The notes below the pieces were generated by a model, which worked only from the letters and a program-made list of their open reading frames with translations, made no database searches and was not told the origin of the DNA. Shown one piece after another: positions 32,546 through 32,607 of a stretch of DNA of 32,607 nt. Numbering within the stretch: the first letter of the stretch is position 1; the number at the start of each line of letters is the position of its first letter. Origin of the DNA: Planctomycetota bacterium (lineage in GTDB: Bacteria; Planctomycetota; Uabimicrobiia; Uabimicrobiales; Uabimicrobiaceae); assembly GCA_029260735.1 (NCBI GenBank), contig JAJDCR010000019.1, positions 1-32,607 on the forward strand, in the 5' to 3' direction. Both the position numbers and the translations under genes were made by a program.

Positions 32546-32607
32546 TTGGTTTGCTTAGGTCTTGATAATAGGGGAACCAATCCCAGGAAAAAAAATACGT
32601 TCAAGTC

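Overview
The window is about 32.6 kb of AT-rich bacterial chromosome (roughly 40% GC by eye) with about 22 intact protein genes, no rRNA or tRNA that I can see, and no CRISPR array. It looks like a member of the Planctomycetes-Verrucomicrobia-Lentisphaerae group. The reasons are a Ser/Thr kinase with the DWG variant of the DFG motif, a VIT/von Willebrand A lipoprotein, two PEP-CTERM surface proteins, a pilin-like protein ending in an F-x-DGHV motif, a DUF4331 protein, and families of short palindromic intergenic repeats. No marker gene fixes the genus, so this placement is an inference.

Layout. Positions 1-834 hold the decayed end of an IS1182-like transposase and palindromic repeats. 835-5787 (+) encode a 1198-residue VIT/vWA lipoprotein and a DUF4105 (Lnb-like) membrane protein with its own promoter and an operator-like inverted repeat. 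A nested hairpin terminator separates these from a convergent secreted DUF4331 protein (5995-7197, -). 7427-10195 (+) carry a Trypco2-like small protein and a KefB-type cation:proton antiporter. Next comes a striking long inverted repeat (about 95-bp arms, 10277-10601). 10648-15681 (-) hold a LamG PEP-CTERM protein and a tightly coupled trio: ClC channel-CBS-EIIA fusion, choline-monooxygenase-like Rieske protein and pilin-like protein. A divergent promoter region leads to a kinase fused to a cyclic-nucleotide-binding domain (16082-18067, +), followed by a strong terminator.

18176-22824 (+) form a compact run: low-molecular-weight phosphatase, fructosamine-kinase homologue (together a likely protein-deglycation pair), two lipoproteins and a secreted alpha/beta hydrolase. 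A PEP-CTERM protein (22957-23595, +) faces methionine aminopeptidase and ChaC (-). A cluster of REP-like hairpins (25126-25441) separates these from a five-gene minus-strand operon, read in the order TetR, flavin monooxygenase, BASS transporter, NAD-dependent epimerase, SDR (30353 down to 25556). Its head carries a near-perfect 21-bp palindrome. Divergently, an MscS channel and an APH-type kinase (30573-32455, +) close the window, followed by another repeat fragment.

Themes. Several genes fit ion and osmotic homeostasis (KefB-like antiporter, ClC, choline-monooxygenase-like oxygenase, MscS), and many products are secreted or envelope-bound. Five starts are GTG or TTG (DUF4331, LamG protein, Rieske, SDR, TetR). 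Three junctions are 4-nt overlaps (ClC/Rieske, BASS/epimerase, epimerase/SDR). The items most worth a second look are the long inverted repeat, the ClC-CBS-EIIA fusion operon, the Trypco2-like orphan, the tandem STN-VIT-vWA lipoprotein and the TetR-controlled monooxygenase/transporter operon.
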